A stretch of DNA of 64,000 nucleotides from Cystobacter fuscus (GTDB lineage Bacteria > Myxococcota > Myxococcia > Myxococcales > Myxococcaceae): positions 2,108,001 to 2,172,000 of the forward strand of contig NZ_CP022098.1 in the NCBI RefSeq assembly GCF_002305875.1. Direction: 5' to 3'. This document shows positions 28,062 through 35,549 of the stretch, piece after piece (the first letter of the stretch is position 1; the number at the start of each line of letters is the position of its first letter). The translations under genes were made by a program, and so were the position numbers. A model generated the notes under the pieces. That model was given only the letters and a program-made list of their open reading frames with translations. It ran no database searches and had not been told where the DNA came from.

Positions 28062-28088
28062 GGAATAGGGACAGGATTCGGTCGTCTC
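28062..28088 (+). promoter_or_regulatory. ECF-type autoregulatory promoter of the sigma-factor operon
   Basis: GGAAT (28062-28066), a 16-base spacer and CGTCTC (28083-28088), continuing CACGAGC. It has the same core and spacing as the divergent promoter at 28042-28016; GGAATAGG forms an 8-bp inverted repeat with CCTATTCC at 28035-28042. The ATG at 28100 lies only 11 bases past the -10 element, so the message may be nearly leaderless. Confidence 0.72.
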
Positions 28089-28099
28089 ACGAGCGCCCC

Positions 28100-28609
28100 A
28101 TGACCGAGACCGACGAAGCCGAACTCCGTGACTTGATTCCCCGCTTGCGGCGGTTCGCACGGGCCTTGACCCACGATTCCACCGCCGCCGACGACCTCGT
28201 GCAGGCGAGCCTCGAGCGCGCGGTGTCGAGATGGAAGAGCCGGCACGAGGCGGGCAGCCTCCAGGCCTGGCTGTTCTCCATCCTGTACCGGCGCTTCCTC
28301 GACGAGCGCAAGCGCGCGGGGCGCTTCTCGCGGCTGCTGGACGTGTTCCGGGGTCCCCGGGACGTGGCGCCCTCGGCCGAGGAGGTGGTCATCGCCCGCG
28401 CCTCGCTGGAGTCCTTTGGCCGGTTGCCACCCGAGCAGCGGGCGTTGATGCTGCTGGTGGCCGTGGAGGGCTTGAGCTATGGCGAGGCCGCCGAGGCGCT
28501 CGGGGTGCCCATCGGGACGGTGATGTCCCGCCTGTCGCGCGCGCGCAAGGCGCTGCGCGAGTTGACGGACAATGATGTGTCTCCTCCTTCTCTCCGGGTG
28601 CTGAAATGA
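28100..28609 (+). CDS. ECF RNA polymerase sigma factor
   Basis: A 169-residue group IV sigma factor. Region 2 spans LRRFARALTHDSTAADDLVQ to LQAWLFSILYRRFLDE, and region 4 spans LPPEQRALMLLVAVEGLSYG to the helix-turn-helix GVPIGTVMSRLSRARKAL. It has only regions 2 and 4, as ECF factors do. The ATG at 28100 is chosen; a GTG at 28058 would place the start upstream of the -35 element of its own promoter. The stop overlaps the anti-sigma gene (ATGA). The matching promoters on both sides imply positive autoregulation and control of the exported hydrolase. Confidence 0.93.
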   Translation: MTETDEAELRDLIPRLRRFARALTHDSTAADDLVQASLERAVSRWKSRHEAGSLQAWLFSILYRRFLDERKRAGRFSRLLDVFRGPRDVAPSAEEVVIARASLESFGRLPPEQRALMLLVAVEGLSYGEAAEALGVPIGTVMSRLSRARKALRELTDNDVSPPSLRVLK

Positions 28610-29361
28610 CGCCGCTCATTCCGACCGAGGACGAACTGCACGCCTATGTCGATGGCCAGTTGGACGATGGCCGGAGGCGGGAGGTCGAGGCCTGGCTCGA
28701 GGCCACCCCCGAGTGGGCGGAGACGGTTGCCGCATGGAAGCGCGATGCCGAGCGGCTGCGCGCTGCGCTCGCCAATCCCCGTGCCCTCCCGCCCGCTCCC
28801 CAACTCGAGCCCTCCGCCATCCGCCGCTCGTTGCGCGCCCGGACGCGCCAGCGCGTGGCCTTGGCGGCGGCCCTGGTGCTCACGGCGGGCGTGGGCGCCG
28901 TGGGCGGCTGGGTGGCCCGCTCGATGACGATGGCCGCCACGCTCCCGCCCATGGAGGACGCGCTCCAGGCCTACCGCCTGTTCGCGATGGACCAGGCGCA
29001 CGCGCTCGAGCTGGACGCGTCGAAGTCCGACGACTTGAAGCGATGGCTGGTCAGGAACCTGGGCCCCCGGGCGGCGGTGCCGGATCTCCAGGCGCACGGC
29101 TTCACGCTGCTCGGCGGGCAATTACTGTCGACCGACGCGGGCGCGGCCGCTCTGTTGCTCTACGAGGCCCGGGACGGACGACGTCTCGGCTTCTACATGC
29201 GTCCGGGAACCCGGGTTCCCGGCCGGACGAAGGGGCTGCGTCAGGATGGAGTGCTGCTCACCCATTACTGGTTCCGCGACGGCTACGGCTTCGCCGTCAT
29301 CAGCCTCTCGGATGATCCGCGCGCGGACGAGGTGAAGGAGGCCCTCGACGCCTCGACGTGA
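28606..29361 (+). CDS. Membrane-bound anti-sigma factor
   Basis: A 251-residue partner of the sigma factor. The cytoplasmic N-terminus (EDELHAYVDGQLDDGRRREV) is the RsiW/ChrR-like helical domain of anti-sigma factors, but it lacks the HxxxCxxC zinc motif, so it is a non-zinc (plain ASD) type. One transmembrane helix lies near residues 84-106 (VALAAALVLTAGVGAVGGW). The periplasmic domain of 145 residues contains LQAHGFTLLGGQLLS and GYGFAVISLSDD, and probably senses the signal. Start and stop codons overlap with the sigma gene (ATGA), which fits the equal production needed for a sigma/anti-sigma pair. Confidence 0.88.
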   Translation: MTPLIPTEDELHAYVDGQLDDGRRREVEAWLEATPEWAETVAAWKRDAERLRAALANPRALPPAPQLEPSAIRRSLRARTRQRVALAAALVLTAGVGAVGGWVARSMTMAATLPPMEDALQAYRLFAMDQAHALELDASKSDDLKRWLVRNLGPRAAVPDLQAHGFTLLGGQLLSTDAGAAALLLYEARDGRRLGFYMRPGTRVPGRTKGLRQDGVLLTHYWFRDGYGFAVISLSDDPRADEVKEALDAST

Positions 29362-29414
29362 CGGGCCCGTTCGCCCCGGGCTCGGTGCGTCACCGCCGCG
29401 AGCACCATACGCTC

Positions 29415-30026
29415 TCACGCCACCGGGTCGCGCAGGCGCAGGTGGCGTGGTTGGGCCTGCACCCGCTCGAACCAGGCGCGGATGGCCCGGTAGCGTCCCA
29501 GCTCGAAGCGGCCCTCGTCCGCCACGTGTGTATAGGCATACAGCGAGATGTCCGCGAGGCTGTAGGTGTCTCCGGCGAAGAAGGGGCGCTTCTTGAGCTC
29601 GCCTTCCATCACGTCCAGCGCGGCGTAACCCTTGTGGATGCGCTCCTCCAACTCCTGCTCCTTGCCCGCGGGAATCCCGAAGAAGGAGATCCACGCGCGC
29701 GCCACGGCGATGTAGGGCTCGTGGCTGTACTGCTCGAAGAACATCCACTGCAGCATCCGCGCCCGCTCCAGCTTGTCCGAGGGGATGAAGGGCGTGCCCT
29801 CGGCGAAGTACCAGAGGATGGCATTGGACTCGGCGAGGAACACTCCCGGCTCCAGCTCCACGGTGGGCACCTTGGCGATGGGATTCTTCGTCTTGAATTC
29901 CGGCGTGCGGGTCTGCCCGGCGGCGATGTCCACCTCCGCCGTCTCGAAGGGAATGGCGAGCTGGTGCAACAGCAGGCGGACCTTGTAGCAATTACCCGAG
30001 GGATGGAACTGGTAGAGCTTGAGCAT
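29415..30026 (-). CDS. Glutathione S-transferase family protein
   Basis: A 203-residue GST. The N-terminal thioredoxin-like domain (MLKLYQFHPSGNCYKVRLLL) has SGNCYK near residues 9-14, where Ser or Cys would contact the glutathione thiol. AKVPTVELEPG provides the cis-proline and ESNAILWYFAE the glutamyl-binding Glu-Ser. The helical C-terminal domain ends with RAWFERVQAQPRH. The type is theta/beta-like. The ATG at 30026 gives the standard N-terminus; a GTG at 30035 would add three residues. It ends 53 bases from the anti-sigma stop and begins 13 bases after the rtcB stop, so it may be transcribed together with rtcB. Confidence 0.9.
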   Translation of the reverse strand: MLKLYQFHPSGNCYKVRLLLHQLAIPFETAEVDIAAGQTRTPEFKTKNPIAKVPTVELEPGVFLAESNAILWYFAEGTPFIPSDKLERARMLQWMFFEQYSHEPYIAVARAWISFFGIPAGKEQELEERIHKGYAALDVMEGELKKRPFFAGDTYSLADISLYAYTHVADEGRFELGRYRAIRAWFERVQAQPRHLRLRDPVA

Positions 30027-30039
30027 GGCGGGCACGAGC

Positions 30040-31164
30040 CTACTCCCGCCGACTCCGGGTCTTGTAGGTCAGCAGCGGGGCGAGCGTGGCCACCACGCGC
30101 ACGAGTCCGGCATCGACCAGATCGCCCACCACGCGATCGATGGCCTTGTACGCGGGCGGGGCCTCCTCGAAGAGCAGGTCGCGGTCCTCGCACACGACGT
30201 GGCTCTTGAAGGTGGTGCGCAGGAGCGCATCGGGGGTGAAGCGCTCGCGCAGGCGCTCGCGGGCATGGGTGCGCGTCCACTTGCGGCCCGCCCCATGCGC
30301 GAGGCTGTAGGCATGGTCCTCGCCGTCTCCCAGGGGCAGCACCAGGTAGCTCAGCGCGCCGCGGCTGCCGGGAATCACCACCGGCCCTTGATCCGAGGGC
30401 GCCGCGCCCTTACGGTGCAGCCAGCCTTGCCCTCCCTCCCACGTCTTGGGCGTGACGCTGTTGTGGCAGACATCGAGCACCCGCCGCCCCGCCGTGCCCA
30501 CGCCCCGCATCACCCGCTCGGCGATGGCGGCGCGATTGGCCCGCGCCCAACCCACCGCCTGATCATGCCGAGCGAGGTAGGTGCGCGCCTCGGCCGACTC
30601 CTCCGCGAGGCTTCCCGCGCCATGTCGGTCCACGTGCGCGCGCAGGATGTGTTCTCCCAGGCCCCGCGAGCCCGAGTGCACCAGCAGCAGCAACCGATCC
30701 GTCTCCAGCTTCAGCGTCTGGAAGGCCCGTGCGTCGTGCACCGCCTCCACCCGCTGCACCTCGGCGAAGTGGTTGCCACCGCCCACGGTGCCGAGCGAGG
30801 CCTCGAAGCCGCAGGGCCTGACGCCCGCGTCCGCGAGCATCGCCTCCGCGTCGCCCTCCCAGGGGCCTTCCAGGTCCAGCCGCGCGGCCCATCGCTCCGG
30901 CTTCGCCTTGCGCGCGGGCAGATCCAACGCCCACAGCCCCATGCCGCACCCGATGTCGTTGCCCACCAGGAAGGGATAGAAGACGCCTTGCGAGGTGAAC
31001 GCGGCACCCACGGGAGCGCCCTTGCCCGGGTGCAGGTCTGGCAGGCCCACCGCGGAGCGCATGCCGGGAAGCCGCGCGGCGGCCTCGAGTTGACGCAGGG
31101 CTTCTCCCTCCACCCACGACTGGGGCGAGGCGATGACACGGACTCGGGGAAGGGTGGAGTTCAT
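30040..31164 (-). CDS. RtcB family RNA ligase
   Basis: A 374-residue member of the 3'-phosphate/5'-hydroxyl RNA ligase family, which uses Mn2+ and GTP. Metal ligands are visible: Asp70 and Cys73 (VGNDIGCGMG), His132 (GGGNHFAEV), His163 (LVHSGSRGLG) and His234 (DVCHNSV). The guanylylated histidine is His290 in LAHGAGRKW. All active-site residues are present, so it should be active. At 374 residues it is slightly shorter than E. coli RtcB (408) and belongs to the short RtcB-like branch sometimes paired with the PrfH release factor; no prfH lies in this window and no RtcA or RtcR is adjacent. It could repair tRNA or rRNA cut by toxin ribonucleases. It lies 53 bases after the rlmH stop. Confidence 0.92.
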   Translation of the reverse strand: MNSTLPRVRVIASPQSWVEGEALRQLEAAARLPGMRSAVGLPDLHPGKGAPVGAAFTSQGVFYPFLVGNDIGCGMGLWALDLPARKAKPERWAARLDLEGPWEGDAEAMLADAGVRPCGFEASLGTVGGGNHFAEVQRVEAVHDARAFQTLKLETDRLLLLVHSGSRGLGEHILRAHVDRHGAGSLAEESAEARTYLARHDQAVGWARANRAAIAERVMRGVGTAGRRVLDVCHNSVTPKTWEGGQGWLHRKGAAPSDQGPVVIPGSRGALSYLVLPLGDGEDHAYSLAHGAGRKWTRTHARERLRERFTPDALLRTTFKSHVVCEDRDLLFEEAPPAYKAIDRVVGDLVDAGLVRVVATLAPLLTYKTRSRRE

Positions 31165-31217
31165 GCCGCCCCCGGACGCGCGCGGCGCGCGCCGTCTGAC
31201 GCGCCGGGCGGGGCGGG

Positions 31218-31682
31218 CTACTTGTGGTACGGCTCGCCCTTGAGGAGCGTGAAGGCGCGGTAGAGCTGCTCCACCAGCACCACGCGCGCCAGGCGGTGCG
31301 GCAGCGTCATCTTCGACAGCGAGAGCACGAGGTCGGCCGACTGCCGCACCCGCTCGTCCAGCCCCTCATCGCCTCCGATGACGAGGAGGAGATCCTTCGC
31401 GCCATCCCGGGCCCGGCCCACGTAGCGGCTGAACTCCACCGAGTCGAGCAGCTTGCCCCGCTCGTCGAGCGCCACCAACAGGTCCTGCGGCTTCTTGCGC
31501 GCGAGCAGGGCGTCGGCCTCGAGCGCGCGGGCGTCCGTGGCCTTGCCCTTCTTGCCACCGGCCTCGGGCAGCTCCACCAGCTCGAAGCGGGTGTAGTGGG
31601 CTAGGCGCGAGGCGTATTCCTGGACCGCGGGCTCATAGAGGCCCGAGCGATCCCTGCCCACCGAGACGAGCCGGACCTTCAG
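31218..31682 (-). CDS. rlmH: 23S rRNA (pseudouridine1915-N3)-methyltransferase RlmH, probable CTG start
   Basis: SPOUT-family methyltransferase that methylates pseudouridine 1915 of 23S rRNA. The knotted SAM-binding site is [15 protein letters not shown] with the C-terminal [20 protein letters not shown] and PYH. With the CTG at 31682 as start the protein is 154 residues (E. coli 155) and begins [14 protein letters not shown], which restores the first beta strand. The first conventional start, GTG at 31661, would give 147 residues and cut that strand. GGGAGAAGG lies just upstream, and CTGA overlaps the rsfS stop exactly where related genes have ATGA. It is the third gene of proA-rsfS-rlmH. 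Confidence 0.9.
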   Translation of the reverse strand: MKVRLVSVGRDRSGLYEPAVQEYASRLAHYTRFELVELPEAGGKKGKATDARALEADALLARKKPQDLLVALDERGKLLDSVEFSRYVGRARDGAKDLLLVIGGDEGLDERVRQSADLVLSLSKMTLPHRLARVVLVEQLYRAFTLLKGEPYHK

Positions 31683-32209
31683 GCCACCTTCTCCCGGCGC
31701 GCGTCGGCCCAGATGCCCTCGAGGTCATAGTGGGCGCGCATCTCCGAGTAGAAGACGTGGGCGACCACCTCGCCGAAGTCCAGGAGCACCCACTGGCCGG
31801 TGTCCATGCCCTCGTGGCCCACGGGGCGCAGGCCCTCGCTCTCCTTGAGCTTGACGAGCACGTGCTCGGCCATGGAGGACACCTGCCGGTCGCTCTCGCC
31901 CGAGGCCACCACGACGTAGTCGGCGTAGGACGTCATGCCGCGCACGTCGAGGATGACGATGTCCACGGCCTTCTTGTCCGACAGCAGGTTGGCGATCTTT
32001 CGCGCGAGCGCATGGGCGCGTGGATTCTCCGGGATGGCCGGAGCGGCCGCCGCAGGCGCGGGCGCCTTCTTCTTGCGGACGGACGGCTTCTTGCGCACGG
32101 CCAGCTTCTTCGCCGTCGTCTTCTTCGCGGCCGTCTTCTTGCGGGCGGCGGGCGTCTTCGTCGCGCTCTTCTTCGCCGCCGGCTTCTTCGTCGTCTTCTT
32201 GGTCGCCAT
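31679..32209 (-). CDS. rsfS: Ribosomal silencing factor RsfS with a lysine/alanine-rich N-terminal tail
   Basis: A 176-residue protein. The RsfS/Iojap domain (about 65-170) contains [49 protein letters not shown] and [10 protein letters not shown]; it binds ribosomal protein L14 and blocks subunit joining when nutrients are low. The first 55 residues are unusual: repeated Lys-Lys-Thr/Ala/Pro blocks ([20 protein letters not shown]) like histone H1 tails. Such a tail is not part of the family and could bind RNA or DNA. The ATG at 32209 is the only sensible start, 17 bases after proA; the stop overlaps the rlmH start. Confidence 0.92.
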   Translation of the reverse strand: MATKKTTKKPAAKKSATKTPAARKKTAAKKTTAKKLAVRKKPSVRKKKAPAPAAAAPAIPENPRAHALARKIANLLSDKKAVDIVILDVRGMTSYADYVVVASGESDRQVSSMAEHVLVKLKESEGLRPVGHEGMDTGQWVLLDFGEVVAHVFYSEMRAHYDLEGIWADARREKVA

Positions 32210-32226
32210 ACGTGTCTGGGCGCACC

Positions 32227-33495
32227 CTAGCGCACCTGGCCCTGTCCGTGGATGACGTACTTTTGACTCGTCAATTCTCTCAGGCCCATGGGTCCAAAGG
32301 CGTGCAGTCGGCTGGTGGAAATCCCGATTTCGGCCCCCAGGCCCAGCTCTCCCCCGTCGTTGAAGCGCGTGGAGGCGTTCCAGACCACCGCGCTCGCCTG
32401 GGCCTCCCGGGTGAAGCGCCCGGCCACCCCGGCGTCCGCCGTGACGATGGCCTCGGTGTGCTCGCTGCCGTAGCGGCCGATGTGCTCCAGCGCCTCCTCC
32501 AGCCCGTCCACCACCCGGATGGCCAGGATGAGGTCCAGGTACTCCCGGCCCCAGTCCTCCTCGGTCGCGGGTCGCGCCGCCACGCCGGCCTGCCCGAGAA
32601 TCCCTCCCGAGGCCGCGTCCGCGCGCAGCTCCACGCCCCGCGCCGCGAGCTCCCGGCCCACCTGGGGCAGGAAGCGCCCGGCGATGGCCCGGTCCACCAG
32701 CAGACACTCGGCGGCGTTGCACACCCCCGGACGGCTCGTCTTGGCGTTGAGCACGATGCGCGTGGCCATCTCCAGGTCCGCCGCGGCGTGCACGTACACG
32801 TGGCAGACGCCCTTGTAGTGCTTCACCACGGGAATGCGCGCGTGCTCCGCCACGAAGCGGATGAGGCTCTCGCCGCCCCGGGGAATGCACAGGTCGATGA
32901 GGCCCTCGAGCTTGAGCAGCTCCAGCAGCGTCTCGCGCTCGCCCGGGGGCACCGGCTGGATGCTCGCGGCCGGCAGCCCCGCCTCGGTGAGCCCCACCGC
33001 CAGCGCCGCCGCGATGGCCGCGTTGGAGCGCGCCGCCTCGCTGCCTCCGCGCAGGAGCGCCGCGTTGCCACTCTTGAGGCACAGCGCCGCCGCGTCACTC
33101 GTCACGTTGGGTCGGGCCTCGTAGATCATCAGCACCACCCCCAGCGGCAGCCGCACCTTGCTCACGTGCAGGCCGTTGGGCCGGTCCCACTCCTCCGTCC
33201 GCTCGCCCACCGGATCCTTCAGGTTCGCCACCTCCTCCACCGCCCGGGCCATGGCCTCCACCCGTCCGGCATCCAGCAGGAGCCGGTCCAGGAAGGCCGA
33301 GGGCTTGCCCGCGGCGCGCGCGGCGGCCAGGTCCTCCGCGTTGGCGGCCAGCAGCGAGGGCAGGGCGGCGCGCAGGTGGCGGGCCATGGCACGCAGGGCC
33401 TCGTCCTTCTGGGCGGTGGGGGCGGAGGCGAGCACGCGCGAGGCCTTGCGGGCGGCCTCGGCGAGGGAGCGCACGTCTTGCTTGGCAACGGACAT
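32227..33495 (-). CDS. proA: Glutamate-5-semialdehyde dehydrogenase (gamma-glutamyl phosphate reductase)
   Basis: A 422-residue proline-synthesis enzyme that reduces gamma-glutamyl phosphate with NADPH. The catalytic cysteine is Cys259 in [14 protein letters not shown]. Other family segments are [45 protein letters not shown] and [17 protein letters not shown]. The length matches the family. The partner kinase proB is not in the window. It is the first gene of proA-rsfS-rlmH on the minus strand, and divergent from the small TPR gene 22 bases away, so their promoters overlap. Confidence 0.96.
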   Translation of the reverse strand: MSVAKQDVRSLAEAARKASRVLASAPTAQKDEALRAMARHLRAALPSLLAANAEDLAAARAAGKPSAFLDRLLLDAGRVEAMARAVEEVANLKDPVGERTEEWDRPNGLHVSKVRLPLGVVLMIYEARPNVTSDAAALCLKSGNAALLRGGSEAARSNAAIAAALAVGLTEAGLPAASIQPVPPGERETLLELLKLEGLIDLCIPRGGESLIRFVAEHARIPVVKHYKGVCHVYVHAAADLEMATRIVLNAKTSRPGVCNAAECLLVDRAIAGRFLPQVGRELAARGVELRADAASGGILGQAGVAARPATEEDWGREYLDLILAIRVVDGLEEALEHIGRYGSEHTEAIVTADAGVAGRFTREAQASAVVWNASTRFNDGGELGLGAEIGISTSRLHAFGPMGLRELTSQKYVIHGQGQVR

Positions 33496-33517
33496 GCCTC
33501 TCCTCTATCACCCCGCC

Positions 33518-33832
33518 ATGAGCGACGCCCGGTTGGAGCAGTTCAAGAAGATGGCCGCCCAGTTCCCCGACGCCCCCATGGCGCACTTCTCCCTGGGCAA
33601 GGCCCTGCTGGAGGCGCGGCGCTACGCCGAGGCGGCCGAGGCCCTGGAGACCGCCGTCCGCCTGGATCCCCAGTACGCCGCCGCCCTGGTGTCCCTGGGA
33701 GACGCCTACTCCGGAGCCGGGCAGACGTCCCGGGCGCGCGAGGTGCTCACCCGTGCCCGCGACACGGCGCTCGCCCAGAGCCATGCGAGCCTCGCCGAGG
33801 AGATCGACGAGCGGCTCTCCGGGCTGGAGTGA
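33518..33832 (+). CDS. Small TPR protein
   Basis: A 104-residue protein made of about two and a half tetratricopeptide repeats: PMAHFSLGKALLEARRYAEA, LETAVRLDPQYAAALVSLGD and AREVLTRARDTALAQS. No signal peptide is present, so it is cytosolic. TPRs bind proteins and no partner is evident. The ATG at 33518 is 22 bases from the divergent proA start; the longer open frame upstream is the antisense of proA. It ends 7 bases before the convergent barrel-protein gene. Confidence 0.82.
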   Translation: MSDARLEQFKKMAAQFPDAPMAHFSLGKALLEARRYAEAAEALETAVRLDPQYAAALVSLGDAYSGAGQTSRAREVLTRARDTALAQSHASLAEEIDERLSGLE

Positions 33833-33839
33833 GCGGTCG

Positions 33840-34892
33840 TCAGGGCCGCCAGGTCAGGCCCACGCCCACCACGGGGCGGAAGTAGGACAGGCCCGTGGTG
33901 GGCATCCGGCTGCTGCCATAGACGGCCGAGGACAGCTCCACGTCGAGCCAGTCGTTCAGGGGCCGTACCAGTCGCACCGACAGCATGTTCTGCGCCTCGT
34001 CCTCCTCGAGCAGGGTGATCTCCGGCGACAGGTAGACGCCATCCGGGTAGAGGTTGAGCCCCAACGCGCCCTGGGCCAGCAGCGTCAGCTTCCAGGGCAG
34101 GCGCATCCCCAGGGTGGCGCTCAGCCGGTGGCGGTGCACCGACTCGCCGAAGCTGTTGGAGTTGTTCTCCGCGTAGGTGTACGCGAGCCCCAGCGACAGG
34201 GGCCCCTTGTAGGTGTAGCCCACGGTCGCGAGCAGGGCCGTGTCCGCGCGCCGAGCCGTCACGCGGGGAGGCTCGGCCGGGGCCAGGCGCGCGGCCGAGG
34301 CGTAGCGGCGCGCACCGTACTCCCCGGTGAGGCTGAAGGTATGGCGGCGGTCGAGCCGGTAGCGCGCGAGCACCCCCAGCTCGGGGCTGCTGAAGTTCGC
34401 GGAGGGCTCCGGGCGGTAGAGGAAGCGGTGGGCACCCAGGCGCAGGCGCAGGGCGAGCCGCGCGTCCGGGACGTACTCGGCGAAGGCCGAGGCGGCCAGG
34501 TCCGTGTACGCGCGGCCTCCACCTCGCCGGTCCTTGGCGCGTCCCTCCGCACCCAGACCGAGCGACTCGCCCAGCGCGCGCGAGCCCTCCACCGCGGCGG
34601 CCTGCACGAGCGTGTTCTCCCAGGTGTAGTCGAGGTAGACGCGAGCGCCCCCGTCGTAGCGGCCCACCAGCTGCCAGCGCTCGGCGGTGTAGCGGCCCTC
34701 GGCCGAGGCGAGCAGGCTGAACACCCCGTCCGAGGTGTCGCGGGTGGTGCCCCGTTGGGAGAAGTCCCGCGGCGCGTTGCCATCCCACAGCACCCGGCCC
34801 GTCACGCGCAGGCGTCCCTCCACGTCGGCGGCCCGCGCACCACCGGCCCGCGCCACGACCAGCACCAGGAGCGTGGAGAGGATGCGTTTCAA
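33840..34892 (-). CDS. Predicted outer-membrane beta-barrel protein
   Basis: A 350-residue exported protein. The signal peptide is xKRILSTLLVLVVARAGGARA with a TTG start at 34892, because no ATG or GTG lies before the hydrophobic core in frame. The mature part is a succession of amphipathic strands with alternating hydrophobic and polar residues and aromatic girdles: YDGGARVYLDYTWEN, LRLRLGAHRFLYRPE, TFSLTGEYGARRY, LSLGLAYTYAENN, MLSVRLVRPLNDWLDVELSS. It ends in VGVGLTWRP; outer-membrane barrels usually end with an aromatic, and here Trp lies third from the end. About 14-16 strands can be counted. Function unknown; it may be a porin or surface barrel. Confidence 0.78.
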   Translation of the reverse strand: MKRILSTLLVLVVARAGGARAADVEGRLRVTGRVLWDGNAPRDFSQRGTTRDTSDGVFSLLASAEGRYTAERWQLVGRYDGGARVYLDYTWENTLVQAAAVEGSRALGESLGLGAEGRAKDRRGGGRAYTDLAASAFAEYVPDARLALRLRLGAHRFLYRPEPSANFSSPELGVLARYRLDRRHTFSLTGEYGARRYASAARLAPAEPPRVTARRADTALLATVGYTYKGPLSLGLAYTYAENNSNSFGESVHRHRLSATLGMRLPWKLTLLAQGALGLNLYPDGVYLSPEITLLEEDEAQNMLSVRLVRPLNDWLDVELSSAVYGSSRMPTTGLSYFRPVVGVGLTWRP

Positions 34893-35009
34893 GCGAGCGC
34901 ACCATACTCCGGGCCAGGCCCGCTCTGTCCACGAGAGGACCGGACTCCAAGGGAGGGCTTCAAGGGGGCTCGGTGACGTCTCCCCGGCGGGCCGGTAGAT
35001 TCCCACCCC

Positions 35010-35549
35010 ATGCGCCCCCCTTTCGTGCTTCCCATGTGTGCCCTGCTCGCGCTCGTGGCCTGCGCGTCCCCTTCCTACGTCGCCAATCTCAAGGGCGAGA
35101 CGACCATTCCCGCCGCTCCCCCGGGCGACACCAACACCCCGCTCGACGCCTTCCCGGCCTTTGGTGGCTTCACCAACCTCGACTTCAACCGGAACCAGGA
35201 CTTCCAGAACCTGGACATCACCAAGGATCGCGTGACGTCCGCGCGGATCTTCTCCTTCCAGCTCAAGGTGCTCGCGCCCGCGGATCAGGACTTCTCCTTC
35301 CTGGACACCGTGGAGTGCTATGCGCGCTCGGGAGATCGGGAGGTGCGGGTGGCGCACAAGCAGAACATCTCCGCGCTGAACTTGAGCGCGCCCAATCCCG
35401 TGCTGTTCCTGGAGTTGACGGACGCGGAGCTGCAGCCCTTCCTCGCCGCTCCGTCCATGAGCCTGCTCGTGCGGGGCAAGGGCCGCATGCCGTCACGCGA
35501 GGTGCGCCTGCAGGCCGAGGTGAAGCTGGACGTGCTCGTGGGGCGGTGA
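35010..35549 (+). CDS. Small lipoprotein, unknown function
   Basis: A 179-residue lipoprotein: MRPPFVLPMCALLALVAC gives lipobox LVAC (Cys18), followed by Ala-Ser, which predicts release to the outer membrane by E. coli rules. The mature part is beta-rich with no known motif: FGGFTNLDFNRNQDFQN, SARIFSFQLKVLAPADQDFS and LSAPNPVLFLELTDAELQPF. The last segments resemble a beta-sandwich of the kind seen in periplasmic binding lipoproteins. It is divergent from the barrel-protein gene, with 117 bases between them. Its stop directly abuts the stop of the convergent monooxygenase gene. Confidence 0.8.
   Translation: MRPPFVLPMCALLALVACASPSYVANLKGETTIPAAPPGDTNTPLDAFPAFGGFTNLDFNRNQDFQNLDITKDRVTSARIFSFQLKVLAPADQDFSFLDTVECYARSGDREVRVAHKQNISALNLSAPNPVLFLELTDAELQPFLAAPSMSLLVRGKGRMPSREVRLQAEVKLDVLVGR

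Noticed and set aside
28058-28099. GTG start extending the sigma factor by 14 residues
   Set aside because: It would start translation upstream of the -35 element of the promoter that fits the divergent counterpart exactly.
31218-31661. rlmH starting at GTG 31661
   Set aside because: It deletes the first beta strand of a 155-residue family; the CTG at 31682 restores both length and ribosome-binding site.
32210-33082. Long open frame fused upstream of rsfS
   Set aside because: It is the antisense or out-of-frame part of proA; the RsfS protein starts naturally at ATG 32209.
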